Assembly (NCBI GenBank): GCA_947474545.1
Contig: CANJJI010000011.1
Coordinates: 1-53,115 of the forward strand
DNA from: Beijerinckiaceae bacterium
GTDB lineage: Bacteria; Pseudomonadota; Alphaproteobacteria; Rhizobiales; Beijerinckiaceae
Direction: 5' to 3'
Length of the DNA stretch: 53,115 nt
Both the position numbers and the translations under genes were made by a program. Under the pieces are notes generated by a model, which had not been told where the DNA came from, searched no databases, and saw nothing but the letters and a program-made list of their open reading frames with translations. Positions 8,875 through 16,611 of the stretch are shown here, one piece after another. Positions within the stretch are counted from its first letter, which is position 1. Each line of letters starts with the position of its first letter.

Positions 8875-10514
8875 TGACGACACTGACGCAAACCGTCGAT
8901 CCCGTCAGCGTACAGATCGTGCGCAACCGCATTGCCTGTCTCATGGATGAAATGCAGCATCATTTCTTCCGGTCAGGCTACTCGACAATCGTACGCGAAT
9001 CCCGCGATTTTTCCTGCGTCATCGTTGATGCGCAGGGCCGGCTCATCACTTCGCCGCCGATGTTTTATCATGCAACGGCCTATTACCATCTGGCGCGCAG
9101 CATTCTTTCGATCTATGGCGACAATCTCGTCGACGGCGATGTATTCATCAGTAACCACCCCTATGAAGGTTTCACGCCGCATTCGCCCGATATGGCGATC
9201 ATGGCCCCTGTTATTGTCGATGGAAAATTGATCGCATTTTCCGCCGCTATCGCACATAAGGCCGATCTCGGCGGGACAGTGCCGGGCACGAGTTATGGCG
9301 CTGCTACAGAGATGTTTCAGGAAGGCATGCTGCTGCCGCCGATCAGGTTTTATGCCGCAGGCAAGCTCAATCAGGATATCGAACGCCTCATCGCCGCTAA
9401 CAGCCGCCAGCCGCGAGTCGTGATCGGTGATATGCGCAGCCAGACTGGCGCGGTCACGATTGGCCGCGAACGCATGAAAGATCTGGCGCATGAGCATGGC
9501 ATTGCTGGCATTCAGGCCATCATGAATGAGGCGATCGATGCGGCGGGCCGCGAAATGGGCGCGGCGTTGAAATTGCTGCCCGATGGCGAAAGCAGCGCCC
9601 AGGCGTTTCTCGACAACGACGGCGACCGGGCCGAAGCGCCCGTCAAACTTCATGTCACAGTCCGGGTAAAGGATGGCCGTGTCACGTTCGATTTCAGCCA
9701 GAGCGATGATCAGCGCCGTTCCCCGGTGAATTTGCGGCCGCCTCAAGTGGAGGGGACGTGTTTCCACGCGCTGATTGCGATGATCAATCCGCAATTGCGC
9801 TACAGCGATTCCGCGCGGCAATATGTCGATCTGATTTTACGTCCCGGCTCTGTCGTAAACGCTACGCCACCAGCGCCCTGTTCCAATTATATGAAAGTAT
9901 CGCAACGTTTGATCGATGTTCTGATCGAGGCCCTAAATCCCTTCTGCCCTGGCCGCGCAGCGGCGCATGCGGGGGGAAGCGGCGGTTCAATTGTTGTGAC
10001 CTGGGGCGCGGGGCCACGGCATGCCCATCATAATCAGCATGAGATCTTTGGCTCAGCCTATGGAGGCACTGCGGGGCAGGATGGCGCCTCCGGAACAACC
10101 GTGCACATGACCAATCTTTTCGTGACGCCGGTCGAGATCGTTGAAACTGAATTTCCCTGCCGGGTGAACCGGTTTGAATTGATCCCTAATTCTGGCGGTG
10201 ATGGCGAGTATCGCGGGGGCCTGAGCTTTCAACGTGAATATCTCGCGTTGCAACCGGCTGTGGTTCTTTATCGCGGCGATAAAACGAAATTTGCGCCAAG
10301 CGGCCTGTCTGGTGGCAAGGAAGGCCGCAAAAGCCGGTTTCTCGTTGATCCCGATGGCCCAAACGAAAAGCAGATGTCTGCCAATTGCCGTGTCGAGTTG
10401 CAAGCCGGCGAAAGCTTTCGCATCGAGGCGCCAGGCGGCGGCGGCTACGGCGATCCTGCGCTTCGCAAGTCCGGCGCGCGTGCACGCGACCGGGAAGATG
10501 GTTACGTCACCTGA
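8874..10514 (+). CDS. Hydantoinase/oxoprolinase family protein, subunit B (HyuB-like)
   Basis: A 546-aa partner of HyuA. It has the family's conserved N-terminal region (SVQIVRNRIACLMDEMQ), the SNHPYEGFTPHSPDMAIM block and the glycine-rich end (EAPGGGGYGDPA) that characterises HyuB/oxoprolinase B domains. The ATG at 8874 shares its A with the TGA of HyuA, giving the TGATG arrangement of coupled subunits; a GTG three bases earlier is possible. The stop codon abuts the stop of the convergent amidohydrolase with no gap. Together with HyuA it should form a heteromeric, ATP-dependent amidase or carboxylase in the cytoplasm. Substrate unknown. Confidence 0.9.
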   Translation: MTTLTQTVDPVSVQIVRNRIACLMDEMQHHFFRSGYSTIVRESRDFSCVIVDAQGRLITSPPMFYHATAYYHLARSILSIYGDNLVDGDVFISNHPYEGFTPHSPDMAIMAPVIVDGKLIAFSAAIAHKADLGGTVPGTSYGAATEMFQEGMLLPPIRFYAAGKLNQDIERLIAANSRQPRVVIGDMRSQTGAVTIGRERMKDLAHEHGIAGIQAIMNEAIDAAGREMGAALKLLPDGESSAQAFLDNDGDRAEAPVKLHVTVRVKDGRVTFDFSQSDDQRRSPVNLRPPQVEGTCFHALIAMINPQLRYSDSARQYVDLILRPGSVVNATPPAPCSNYMKVSQRLIDVLIEALNPFCPGRAAAHAGGSGGSIVVTWGAGPRHAHHNQHEIFGSAYGGTAGQDGASGTTVHMTNLFVTPVEIVETEFPCRVNRFELIPNSGGDGEYRGGLSFQREYLALQPAVVLYRGDKTKFAPSGLSGGKEGRKSRFLVDPDGPNEKQMSANCRVELQAGESFRIEAPGGGGYGDPALRKSGARARDREDGYVT

Positions 10515-11792
10515 TCAGGATATCCGCTCGGGACCACGCATTGCCATCACATCCGCAGCGCGCGGGCGTACGCGCTTGACTGGCAGGTTGAAGAGCTTGG
10601 CGGCGTTGAGTCCCAGGATGTTTTTCTTGGCCTGCTCGCTCAGGAACGGCAGCGTCGTGATGGAAGCTGGTGGATCGAAATCCCAATGCGGCCAGTCCGA
10701 CGCATAGAGCAATTGTGTATCCGCCTTGATTTTCTCGAACGTCGCCTCGGTATATTTCATATCCCAGCGTTCAAGCGGCTGACTCGAATAATACATGTCC
10801 TGCATGTATTCGCTGGGCATGCGCTTGAGGCCCGGCGCTTCGCTCTGGCGCATCAGCACTTCATGATCCAGTCTCTGCATCAGGTAGGGAATCCAGGCAA
10901 GGCCGCTTTCGATCCACACCAGCTTCAATTTCGGAAAGCGTTCCGGAAGCGCATTGATCACCCAATTGGTCATATGGATGAGATTGTAATGCACAAAACT
11001 CAGGGCGTGCATGGATATGAAGCGATTGAGCTGTGCAAAGGACGGATCGCCCCAGAATGGCCCGGCGTGAAACACCAGCGGCTTCCCGGTTTCCTCAATC
11101 ATTCTGTAGAGCCGCATATATTGATTATGATGCACCGGCTTGTTCCGCACGGAGCAGATGGTGAAGCCGGCGATCTGCGGATTGGCGCCATATTCCTTCA
11201 CCATGCGCTCGCATTCTTCGACAGAATTCAGCGGCAGATAGAGCAAGGCAATCAGGCGCGGGTCCTGCGGCATGACGAGTTCGGTCAACCAGCGGCTGTA
11301 GGCGCGCGCCATCTGGAGTTCTGTATCCTCCATCGGGTTCATGCCGAGATTGAGCAGGGCGGTCGGAAATATCACCTGATAGTCAACGCCCATAAAGTCC
11401 ATATTTCGCCGCATGATCTCGACAAAAGCCGCGCCGGGCTTGTCGGGATTGGTCACTTTTTCACGCGGGCCTGCCTGATGGGGAATCCGGCCTTCCATCG
11501 CCTGAAAATTCATGCCCGGTTGGCTGTTCAAAAGCGGATTGGCGATACCGCCCTTGAGTTGTTGCAAGGCCGTTTCGCGCAGGACGTCATTGTCCATAAA
11601 CGGAATGATCTCGGGCCAGAAGCGCGTTTCCTGCAGATGCGCGTCAATATCGACGATCAACTCATAATCGTCATATTGCTTTTGCGCCTGTTTGGCCGCG
11701 GCGAAAAGATAATCGCGGGAATCGGTGGTCACAGTGATTTCCGCGAGTTCGCGCACCTGTCCTGCGGATACCGGTTTTTGCTCATCAGGCAT
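10515..11792 (-). CDS. Amidohydrolase-2 family protein (ACMSD/LigW-like), copy 1
   Basis: A 425-aa TIM-barrel metal-dependent hydrolase or decarboxylase of the COG2159 group, which includes ACMSD, gamma-resorcylate decarboxylase and 5-carboxyvanillate decarboxylase. Likely metal-site segments are DIDAHLQE (residues 48-55), FHAG (241-244) and ASDWPHWD (364-371). The first motif has AHLQE where ACMSD has HxH, as in some decarboxylase/hydrolase subgroups. The ATG has AAGGAG upstream. It is the last gene of the minus-strand operon that runs ThDP enzyme, amidohydrolase 2, Rieske protein, this gene. It is a clear paralogue of the gene at 12240-13517 with the same length and the same C-terminal tail pattern. 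Decarboxylation of an aromatic acid or C-N/C-C hydrolysis is plausible; not determined. Confidence 0.88.
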   Translation of the reverse strand: MPDEQKPVSAGQVRELAEITVTTDSRDYLFAAAKQAQKQYDDYELIVDIDAHLQETRFWPEIIPFMDNDVLRETALQQLKGGIANPLLNSQPGMNFQAMEGRIPHQAGPREKVTNPDKPGAAFVEIMRRNMDFMGVDYQVIFPTALLNLGMNPMEDTELQMARAYSRWLTELVMPQDPRLIALLYLPLNSVEECERMVKEYGANPQIAGFTICSVRNKPVHHNQYMRLYRMIEETGKPLVFHAGPFWGDPSFAQLNRFISMHALSFVHYNLIHMTNWVINALPERFPKLKLVWIESGLAWIPYLMQRLDHEVLMRQSEAPGLKRMPSEYMQDMYYSSQPLERWDMKYTEATFEKIKADTQLLYASDWPHWDFDPPASITTLPFLSEQAKKNILGLNAAKLFNLPVKRVRPRAADVMAMRGPERIS

Positions 11793-11836
11793 GATGGCCG
11801 CTCCTTGCTATTCTGATTTGACCAGGCGCGCTTTCA

Positions 11837-12208
11837 TCAGTCGCGCAGCGACACTACGATATCGTCGCCCTCAACCCGCATTTTTACGGCGCGCAGGCGG
11901 ACAGCATTATTTGTCGGGTGCCTGCCGGTGCGAATATCGAACTCGAACCCGTGCCATGGACAAACAACATTCATATCGGTCTTGGAGAATTCGCGCCCGC
12001 GGCTTGTCTTGTCTTCGTTCACAGCTTCTGTCGCGCAGGGCAGGATTTTGCCCTGGCACGCCGGGCCATCGAGATGCGGGCAGCGGTTTTCCCAGGCGTA
12101 GAATTGCCCGCCCAGTTTGAACACGCCGAATTCCGTACCACCGACATCGAAAACCTTGCGGCCAGGATCGGGAAAGGACGAAGCCTTGGCGACAATGACA
12201 TCAGGCAT
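11837..12208 (-). CDS. Rieske [2Fe-2S] ferredoxin-like protein
   Basis: A small soluble 123-aa electron carrier. The two Rieske cluster boxes are CPH (C43, H45) and CPWH (C83, H86). The boxes are 37 residues apart, about 20 more than in standard Rieske ferredoxins; the insertion (about residues 53-80) is polar and includes an extra Cys at 58. The ATG is preceded by AAGGAGG. It lies between the two paralogous amidohydrolase genes, with gaps of 31 and 44 nt, in the same operon. It could pass electrons from the PDR-type reductase at 16612-17568 to an oxygenase, but no terminal Rieske oxygenase is encoded in this window. A regulatory or structural Rieske domain is an alternative. Confidence 0.88.
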   Translation of the reverse strand: MPDVIVAKASSFPDPGRKVFDVGGTEFGVFKLGGQFYAWENRCPHLDGPACQGKILPCATEAVNEDKTSRGREFSKTDMNVVCPWHGFEFDIRTGRHPTNNAVRLRAVKMRVEGDDIVVSLRD

Positions 12209-12239
12209 GGTATTTCCTCCTTAGTTTATCTGATTTTTG

Positions 12240-13517
12240 TTATGACACGCGATGACGTGCGCGGGCTGCTATCACGTCTTTCGCATGCGGGCGCATCCGC
12301 TTGACTGGCAGGTTGAAGAGCTTTGCGGCATTCAACCCGAGTATGTTCTTCTTCGATTGTTCGCTGAGGAAGGGCAGGGTCGTGACGGATGACGGCGGGT
12401 CGAAATCCCAATGCGGCCAGTCGGATGCGAACAGCAATTGTGTGTCGGCCTTCATCTTTGTCATCGTCGCTTCCAGCATTTTCATATCCCAGCGTTCCAT
12501 GGGCTGGCTGGAATAGAACATGTCCTGCATATATTCGCTTGGCATACGCTTGAGCCCAGGCGCTTCGCTCTGCCGCATCAGCACTTCATGATCAAGCCGC
12601 TGCATCAGGTAGGGAATCCACGCAAGGCCGCTTTCAATCCACACGACCTTCAGTTTGGGAAACCGCTCGGGCAGCGCATTGATAATCCAGTTGGTCATGT
12701 GGATGAGATTGTAATGCACAAAACTCAGCGCATGCATCGATATAAAGCGATTGAGCTGTGAGAAGGACGGATCATCCCAATGCGGTCCGGCATGGAACAC
12801 CAGTGGCTTGCCGGTTTCCTCGATCATCGAATACAGTCGCATATATTGATTGTGATGCACGGGCTTGTGGCGCACGGCGCAGATCGTAAAACCCACGATC
12901 TGCTTATGGCCGCCAAATTCCTTCACGATTTTCTCCGATTCAACTGGGTCGTTGAAGGGCAGATAGACAAGGCCCAGTAAACGCGGGCTCTCAGGCAGCA
13001 CCTTCTCCACCAGCCAGCGGCAATAGGCGCGCGCCATGTTGATCTCGATATCTTCCATCGGGTTCATTCCCAGATGCAGCATGGCCGTGGGAAAAATCAT
13101 CTGATAGTCAACGCCCATGGAATCCATGCCGCGCATGACGATCTGCGCGAAGGGATGGCCGTGTGTCGCCGGATCCTCGACCTTTTCGCCCGGCCCGGAT
13201 TGATGCGGTACGCGACCGCCCAAAGCCTGAAAGCTCATGCCTGGCTGCATGTTGATCAGCGGCGCACGGATACCGCCCGCAAGCTGTTGCTGCGCTGTGT
13301 AGCGCAGGACGTCGCTATCCATATATTCGACTAATTCATCCCAGAATCGGCCCTCTTGCAGATGGGCATCAACATCGACGATCAATTCATAATCATCGTA
13401 TTGGCGTTGCGCCTGCCGGGCCGCCGCGTGCAGATAATCGCGCGTATCTGATGCAGCAGTCATTTCCTGCAATTCGCGAATGTTGTCTGCGCGCACCGGT
13501 TTCATTTCATCAGGCAT
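12240..13517 (-). CDS. Amidohydrolase-2 family protein, copy 2 (paralogue)
   Basis: This 425-aa protein is collinear with copy 1 at 10515-11792 and clearly homologous along its whole length, with long identical stretches such as the segments around QYDDYELIVD and the MHALSFVHYNLIHMTN block. It keeps the same metal-site segments: DVDAHLQE, FHAG and ASDWPHWD. The ATG at 13517 is chosen because GGGAGG lies 6 nt upstream and because it gives exactly the length of copy 1; the longer frame up to 13574 overlaps the ThDP gene. The gene follows the ThDP-enzyme gene by 20 nt. Two copies kept in one operon suggest either a heteromeric enzyme or two successive or substrate-variant reactions. Reaction not determined. 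Confidence 0.88.
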   Translation of the reverse strand: MPDEMKPVRADNIRELQEMTAASDTRDYLHAAARQAQRQYDDYELIVDVDAHLQEGRFWDELVEYMDSDVLRYTAQQQLAGGIRAPLINMQPGMSFQALGGRVPHQSGPGEKVEDPATHGHPFAQIVMRGMDSMGVDYQMIFPTAMLHLGMNPMEDIEINMARAYCRWLVEKVLPESPRLLGLVYLPFNDPVESEKIVKEFGGHKQIVGFTICAVRHKPVHHNQYMRLYSMIEETGKPLVFHAGPHWDDPSFSQLNRFISMHALSFVHYNLIHMTNWIINALPERFPKLKVVWIESGLAWIPYLMQRLDHEVLMRQSEAPGLKRMPSEYMQDMFYSSQPMERWDMKMLEATMTKMKADTQLLFASDWPHWDFDPPSSVTTLPFLSEQSKKNILGLNAAKLFNLPVKRMRPHAKDVIAARARHRVS

Positions 13518-13537
13518 GCTGACCTCCCGTAATGTAG

Positions 13538-15163
13538 TTAGCCGCGTATTTTCGGAAACTGGATAAAGCCCCATGGGCTCGGCACTTCACCGATAGGCAC
13601 TTCGATGATGACAGGCTCCTTGCCTGCCACCGCCTTTTCCAGCACTGGCCGCAATTCTTCGGGCGACCGCACACGAATGCCTTTAATGCCGAAGGAATCG
13701 GCGAGCTTGAGGAAATCGGGATTCAGGAGATCGCTGGCGATGACCCTGTTGCCATGTTCTTCCATCTGCATACGCCTGACATTGCCGAACGCCGCATCGT
13801 TGAACACGATGAATACAGGCGAGAGATTGTGGCGCACAGCGGTGGAGAATTCCTGGATCTGATACATGAAGCCGCCATCGCCGGAAATCACGATGACAGG
13901 CGTATCGCCAACCGCATCCTTCGCGCCCAGCGCCGTGGAGACGCCCCAGCCCAAAGTGCCCTGATAGCCGCTGTTCAGGAACGTGCGCGGTTTATACACG
14001 GGATAGGCAATGCGCGAGACATAGCCAACCTGTGTAAGATCATCGATAAGAATGCCGTTTTCCGGCAACACATCGCGAATGACGCGCAGATAGGAAAGCT
14101 GCGGCTCAAGCCCCTTTGTCCAGTTATTGAACCAGGCCTTGTGATCGAGACTAGCCTGTATGCGCTTCTTCGCCGGGAAGTCATCGGGCTTAAGAATGCC
14201 CAGCAGCGCCTGTAGAACAGCTTTGGAATCCGCGAGAATAGACACATCGGGTTGTTTGAAGCGCGAGAGTTCCTCGGGATCGAGATCAATGCGCAGCAGT
14301 TTCAGCTTGTCGTCGAAGCCCCAGGATTGCAGAGGCAGACTGACGCGCGAACCGATGCCGATGACCAGATCTGTGGTCTTCCACAATTCATGCGCCGCTG
14401 CCTGCGTGTGCGAAAGCGGATGCCGCGAATCCAGTATGCCGCGCCCTGTGCGATGGCCGATCACGGGAATGCCGGTGAGTTCAGCAAGCAGGCGGATTTC
14501 TTCCGCGGCATGAATTGCGCCGGTACCCGCGAAAATCATCGGCCGTTCGGCTTTTTTGATCAGATCGGCGGCGCGTTCCACATCGGCGGGCAGCGCCACG
14601 GGCGGCTCCTCTGCGCCCAGTGGCGCAACAGGGGTGACTTCGCCCTTGCGCGCCAGCATGTCGGCAGGCAGATCAAGACCGACGGGGCGCGAACGGCCCG
14701 ATGCCACCGCGCGAAACGCCTCGGCGATCTTCTGCGGCGCTTCGGCAGGCGTATTGATCCGTTCAGTCCATTTGGTCAGCTGTTTCTGGATCGCCAGCTG
14801 ATCGGGAATTTCATGCAGCAGGCCCCAGTTCTTGCCGATGCCCGCTGTTGGCAATTGCCCGGCGAGCGCGATGACAGGCGCATTCAACGCATAGGCCGTA
14901 CACAGCGCCGCGCAGGAATTCAGGAAGCCGGGACCCGGAACAACCGAATAGGCAGCGGGTTTTCCAGTTGCGATGGCAGCGCCCAGCGCCATATAGCCGG
15001 CGGCCTGCTCGTGCCTTGTATGAACGGGGCGTAGCGCGCCATGTGTGTCGAATATGGCGTTGAACAAATGATCGCTCTGCACGCCGGGCAGGCAATAGAG
15101 CGTCTTCACGCCATGCGCCAACAAACCGCCAACTACAGCATCCCCGCCCGACATCACCGGCAT
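13538..15163 (-). CDS. Thiamine-diphosphate-dependent enzyme (acetolactate synthase/benzoylformate decarboxylase superfamily)
   Basis: A 541-aa cytoplasmic ThDP enzyme with the three-domain order PYR, central, PP. The catalytic activating Glu is E52 in HEQAAGYMA, and the ThDP/Mg motif GDG at 428-430 is followed by N455 in VFNDAAFGN, the standard GDG-x(24)-N spacing. Such enzymes decarboxylate or ligate 2-oxo acids (acetolactate synthase, benzoylformate, oxalyl-CoA, sulfoacetaldehyde and others). It is unlikely to be the biosynthetic acetolactate synthase because no small subunit follows and it heads a catabolic operon with two amidohydrolases and a Rieske protein. AGGAGG precedes the ATG. It is divergent from the SDR gene across 112 nt. 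Confidence 0.9.
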   Translation of the reverse strand: MPVMSGGDAVVGGLLAHGVKTLYCLPGVQSDHLFNAIFDTHGALRPVHTRHEQAAGYMALGAAIATGKPAAYSVVPGPGFLNSCAALCTAYALNAPVIALAGQLPTAGIGKNWGLLHEIPDQLAIQKQLTKWTERINTPAEAPQKIAEAFRAVASGRSRPVGLDLPADMLARKGEVTPVAPLGAEEPPVALPADVERAADLIKKAERPMIFAGTGAIHAAEEIRLLAELTGIPVIGHRTGRGILDSRHPLSHTQAAAHELWKTTDLVIGIGSRVSLPLQSWGFDDKLKLLRIDLDPEELSRFKQPDVSILADSKAVLQALLGILKPDDFPAKKRIQASLDHKAWFNNWTKGLEPQLSYLRVIRDVLPENGILIDDLTQVGYVSRIAYPVYKPRTFLNSGYQGTLGWGVSTALGAKDAVGDTPVIVISGDGGFMYQIQEFSTAVRHNLSPVFIVFNDAAFGNVRRMQMEEHGNRVIASDLLNPDFLKLADSFGIKGIRVRSPEELRPVLEKAVAGKEPVIIEVPIGEVPSPWGFIQFPKIRG

Positions 15164-15275
15164 CTGATTTCCTCCTGATTATTTTGCGCATATTCGGGCA
15201 GGAAAGACATGATTGTCGAGTCATTTCCCGCGCAGCGTGTTTGTGCTCTATTGGCGCAAACTTGGGAGGAAGCAC

Positions 15276-16082
15276 ATGTTCGAGAATTTGTTCCGCATGG
15301 ATGGCAAGGTGGCCGTGGTCACCGGCGCTGGTTACGGCCTGGGGCGCTCGTTTGCACTGGGGCTGGCGGCCCATGGCGCGCATGTGATCTGTCAGGATCG
15401 CAACAAGGAGCGCGTCGAGGAGACGGTGGGGCTCATCCGGCAATCGCGGTTGAGCGGCGAATCCATCGTCGGCGATGTCGCCGACGAGAAATCATGCGAG
15501 CTCAACTGGGCGGAGATTGCGGCCAGTCACAAGAAGATCGACATCCTCATCAACAATGCCGGCATTACGACTAATCCTGTGCGCACTCATGAATTCAGCA
15601 TCGAGGATTGGGATCGTGTCATGGCGGTGAATCTGCGCGGCGTGTTTCTGACGACGCGGCAGGCATTGCGGCTCATGCTGCCGGGGCCAGCGTCGATCAT
15701 CAACATCGCTTCGATTGCCGGGTTGATGGGCTATTATCCGGGCCGCCCTTCGCTGGCGATCAATTATTCGACAGCCAAGGCCGGTGTGCTGGGCTTCACC
15801 AAACAGGTCGCGGCCGAATATGCCAAGGAGCATATCCGCGTCAACGCGATTGCGCCGGGTTGGCATGGCGGCACGGATCTGGGCGCAGCCAGACGCGCGG
15901 CGCTGAATGAGGAGGAGATCGGCTTCTTCGAGAAAGCGATCAAGGACCGAGTCCCCATGGGGCACCGCGCTGTCGCTGATGATCTCGTTGGACTGGTGGT
16001 GTATCTGGCCAGCGATGCCTCTCACTACATGACCGGCCAGGTCATCGCCCATGATGGCGGCTGGAGCGAGATGCTGGTGTGA
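15276..16082 (+). CDS. Short-chain dehydrogenase/reductase (SDR)
   Basis: A 268-aa classical SDR that would oxidise or reduce a hydroxyl/carbonyl group with NAD(P). The cofactor motif TGAGYGLG is at residues 16-23, NNAG at 93-96, and the catalytic Ser146, Tyr164 and Lys168 are in place. The C-terminal end (YMTGQVIAHDGGWSEM) is the usual dimer-interface tail. The ATG at 15276 has GGGAGGA 6 nt upstream; longer frames start without a ribosome-binding site. It is divergent from the ThDP gene, so the 112-nt gap probably controls both. An alcohol or dihydrodiol intermediate of the pathway is a reasonable substrate. Confidence 0.92.
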   Translation: MFENLFRMDGKVAVVTGAGYGLGRSFALGLAAHGAHVICQDRNKERVEETVGLIRQSRLSGESIVGDVADEKSCELNWAEIAASHKKIDILINNAGITTNPVRTHEFSIEDWDRVMAVNLRGVFLTTRQALRLMLPGPASIINIASIAGLMGYYPGRPSLAINYSTAKAGVLGFTKQVAAEYAKEHIRVNAIAPGWHGGTDLGAARRAALNEEEIGFFEKAIKDRVPMGHRAVADDLVGLVVYLASDASHYMTGQVIAHDGGWSEMLV

Positions 16083-16122
16083 TTGAGCATGGGTCCGCAT
16101 CGTCAGGGACACGGCGAAGCCG

Positions 16123-16163
16123 ATCCGGGATCGTTAGCCGTTAATAACTGCACGATCCCGGAT
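16123..16163. promoter_or_regulatory. 12-bp perfect inverted repeat between SDR and EthD genes
   Basis: ATCCGGGATCGT (16123-16134) is exactly complementary to ACGATCCCGGAT (16152-16163) with a 17-nt loop. It begins 41 nt after the SDR stop. There is no T-run, so it could be a Rho-type or mRNA-stabilising hairpin or an operator about 60 nt upstream of the -10 element of the EthD gene. Confidence 0.5.
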
Positions 16164-16221
16164 GGCGGCAAAGAGGCAAGAGAACGGCTTGTTTATAACT
16201 GAACTTGAATACACGATGTCA

Positions 16222-16227
16222 TATAAT
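16222..16227 (+). promoter_or_regulatory. Putative -10 element of EthD-domain gene
   Basis: A perfect TATAAT lies 50 nt upstream of the EthD start. The best -35 at 17-nt spacing (CTGAAC) is weak, so an activator may be needed. Confidence 0.4.
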
Positions 16228-16276
16228 CGGGCGGTGCAGGTTGAAATCTGGAGCAGCGCGATAGTGGAGAGACTCA

Positions 16277-16591
16277 ATGGCGCGAATGGTCGTGATCTAT
16301 AAAGCGCCCGCTGACGTCGATGCTTTTGAGCGGCATTATTTCGAGAAGCATGTGCCCCTCGCCAAGCGTTTACCGGGCATCAGAAAATACGAGGTGAGCC
16401 GTGGCGCGATCATGTCGCCTGCTGGCCCGTCGGACGCGTGGATGGTTGCAACGCTTCATTTCGACAGCCTGGCCGCTATTCGCGATGCCTTCGCGAGTGA
16501 GGTGGGGAAGGAATGCGCTGCGGACCGCCGCGAGTTTGCGCCTGATCCGGCGCAATTTCAAATGCTCATGTTTGACGACAAAGAAGTGTAG
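16277..16591 (+). CDS. EthD-domain protein (dimeric alpha/beta barrel)
   Basis: A 104-aa protein of the EthD family: the N-terminal strand MVVIYKAPADVDAFERHYFEKHVPLAKRLPG carries the typical HYFEKHVPLAK helix of this fold, followed by LHFDSLAAIRDAF. EthD-domain proteins often accompany degradation operons (ethyl tert-butyl ether, aromatics) and either act on small cyclic intermediates or have an unknown accessory role. GTGGAGAG provides the ribosome-binding site. It reads toward the PDR-type reductase, which ends 20 nt beyond its stop. Its exact function is not known. Confidence 0.85.
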   Translation: MARMVVIYKAPADVDAFERHYFEKHVPLAKRLPGIRKYEVSRGAIMSPAGPSDAWMVATLHFDSLAAIRDAFASEVGKECAADRREFAPDPAQFQMLMFDDKEV

Positions 16592-16611
16592 CGCGAAGCT
16601 CCTCTCGCCCC

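Noticed and set aside
10686-11816. 376-codon open frame antisense to amidohydrolase copy 1
   Set aside because: The opposite strand has a complete amidohydrolase with ribosome-binding site and motifs; the antisense product has none.
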